A stretch of 64,000 nucleotides of DNA from Poecilobothrus nobilitatus (taxonomy: Eukaryota > Arthropoda > Insecta > Diptera > Dolichopodidae). Numbering within the stretch: the stretch's first letter is position 1; each line of letters opens with the position of its first letter. Shown here piece after piece: positions 63,401-64,000 of this stretch. The stretch lies in assembly GCA_947095535.1 (NCBI GenBank), contig OX352773.1, positions 4,774,001-4,838,000 of the forward strand, in the 5' to 3' direction. Position numbers and translations under genes: made by a program. The notes under the pieces were generated by a model that was not told the origin of the DNA, did no database searches, and worked only from the letters and a program-made list of their open reading frames with translations.

Positions 63401-64000
63401 TTTCTTAGTTTTAAAATTAATTTTATTCTTTTAAAAAGTTTTACTGTAGAAATTCTGAAAAAAAAAATCATTCAAGTCTTTTGTTTTGATTAACTGTTCA
63501 ACTTTTATCATATTTTTGCTAACTCTGGATAATATTTCGATAAGCTTTTCCAATATATTTAATATTATTAATTTTTAAAAGCTATATATAAAAATTATAT
63601 AACAAGTTTATATATAAAAATATCAGATTGGAAAATCTGAAAAATTTTTTCAAATATGCGTCAAATAAAAAAAAAAAAAATGGTTAATCAAAAATGCGAA
63701 AAATTCTTTAATTATTCAAAAATCTTCCTAATTTTTGTATTTTTTTTTCTGTTATTTTTTTTTTTTAAAGTATACCGTTATAATTTGTGATGTTATATTG
63801 TAAATTAATCTAATTAAAAATTTTAATATGTAATATGCATAAAAAAAAAAAAGAGTTCCAAGAAAGGTGTCAAGGTCATTTCATATTAAAGAAAATTAAC
63901 TGTTTAATTTAACTTTTAATTTAATTTAAAATAAAAATTAAGTTATAATCAAATGTTAACATCGAGGTCTTTTTTCAAAAATAAAGCAAATATTATTTAA

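Larger units (their letters stand above)
57857..64000. other. A+T-rich DNA without recognised genes
   Basis: Contains a short hairpin (58657-58745), a GC-richer repeat-like block (60128-60470), a T/A homopolymer-rich stretch at 60.9-61.2 kb and a TATTTCGGTACTT duplication near 62108-62135. Open frames here are low-complexity Phe/Lys runs from T and A tracts. Confidence 0.6.

Overview
This is a eukaryotic nuclear window from an insect, most likely a fly (Diptera). The DNA is strongly A+T-rich with many homopolymer runs. Genes are split by short GT-AG introns. The protein set fits an insect: ceramide phosphoethanolamine synthase, a Reg-2/HDHD3-type hydrolase, an insect dsRNase-like nuclease and two insect-type fatty acyl-CoA reductases. 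All family calls come from reading the translations against remembered families. No search was run.

Layout. Positions 1-18 kb are gene-dense: CPES (+, probably cut by the left edge), a DHX35-type DEAH helicase (+, its Walker A exon is not in the window), METTL9 (+), Reg-2-like hydrolase (-) and a secreted DNA/RNA non-specific endonuclease (-). From 18 to 44 kb lies one fatty acyl-CoA reductase gene (FAR-A, -). Its second to seventh coding exons occupy 18.2-24.0 kb, and a proposed 8-nt first coding exon lies at 43.68 kb, giving a first intron of about 19.7 kb. A second reductase (FAR-B, -) lies at 48.3-50.2 kb. It shares intron positions and phases with FAR-A, so the two are related by ancient duplication. 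From 50.2 to 64 kb I see no intact host gene.

The long introns and intergenic DNA hold most of the repeats. There are three copies of a tRNA-derived SINE; one sits inside a pogo/Tigger-like element with matching inverted ends. Three copies belong to an unclassified element carrying a GTCY-type minisatellite. Two non-LTR retrotransposon remnants and a dead Tc1/mariner-family element with about 33-bp terminal inverted repeats are also present. A MITE-like element has 27-bp perfect inverted arms, and there are several tandem arrays. One unrecognised open frame of up to 134 codons (46.4-46.8 kb, -) looks protein-like.

The reductases make fatty alcohols for cuticular lipids, waxes or pheromones. 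CPES makes the main insect sphingophospholipid. METTL9 methylates histidines in proteins. The nuclease degrades extracellular nucleic acids. Nothing in the arrangement indicates a shared pathway or operon.
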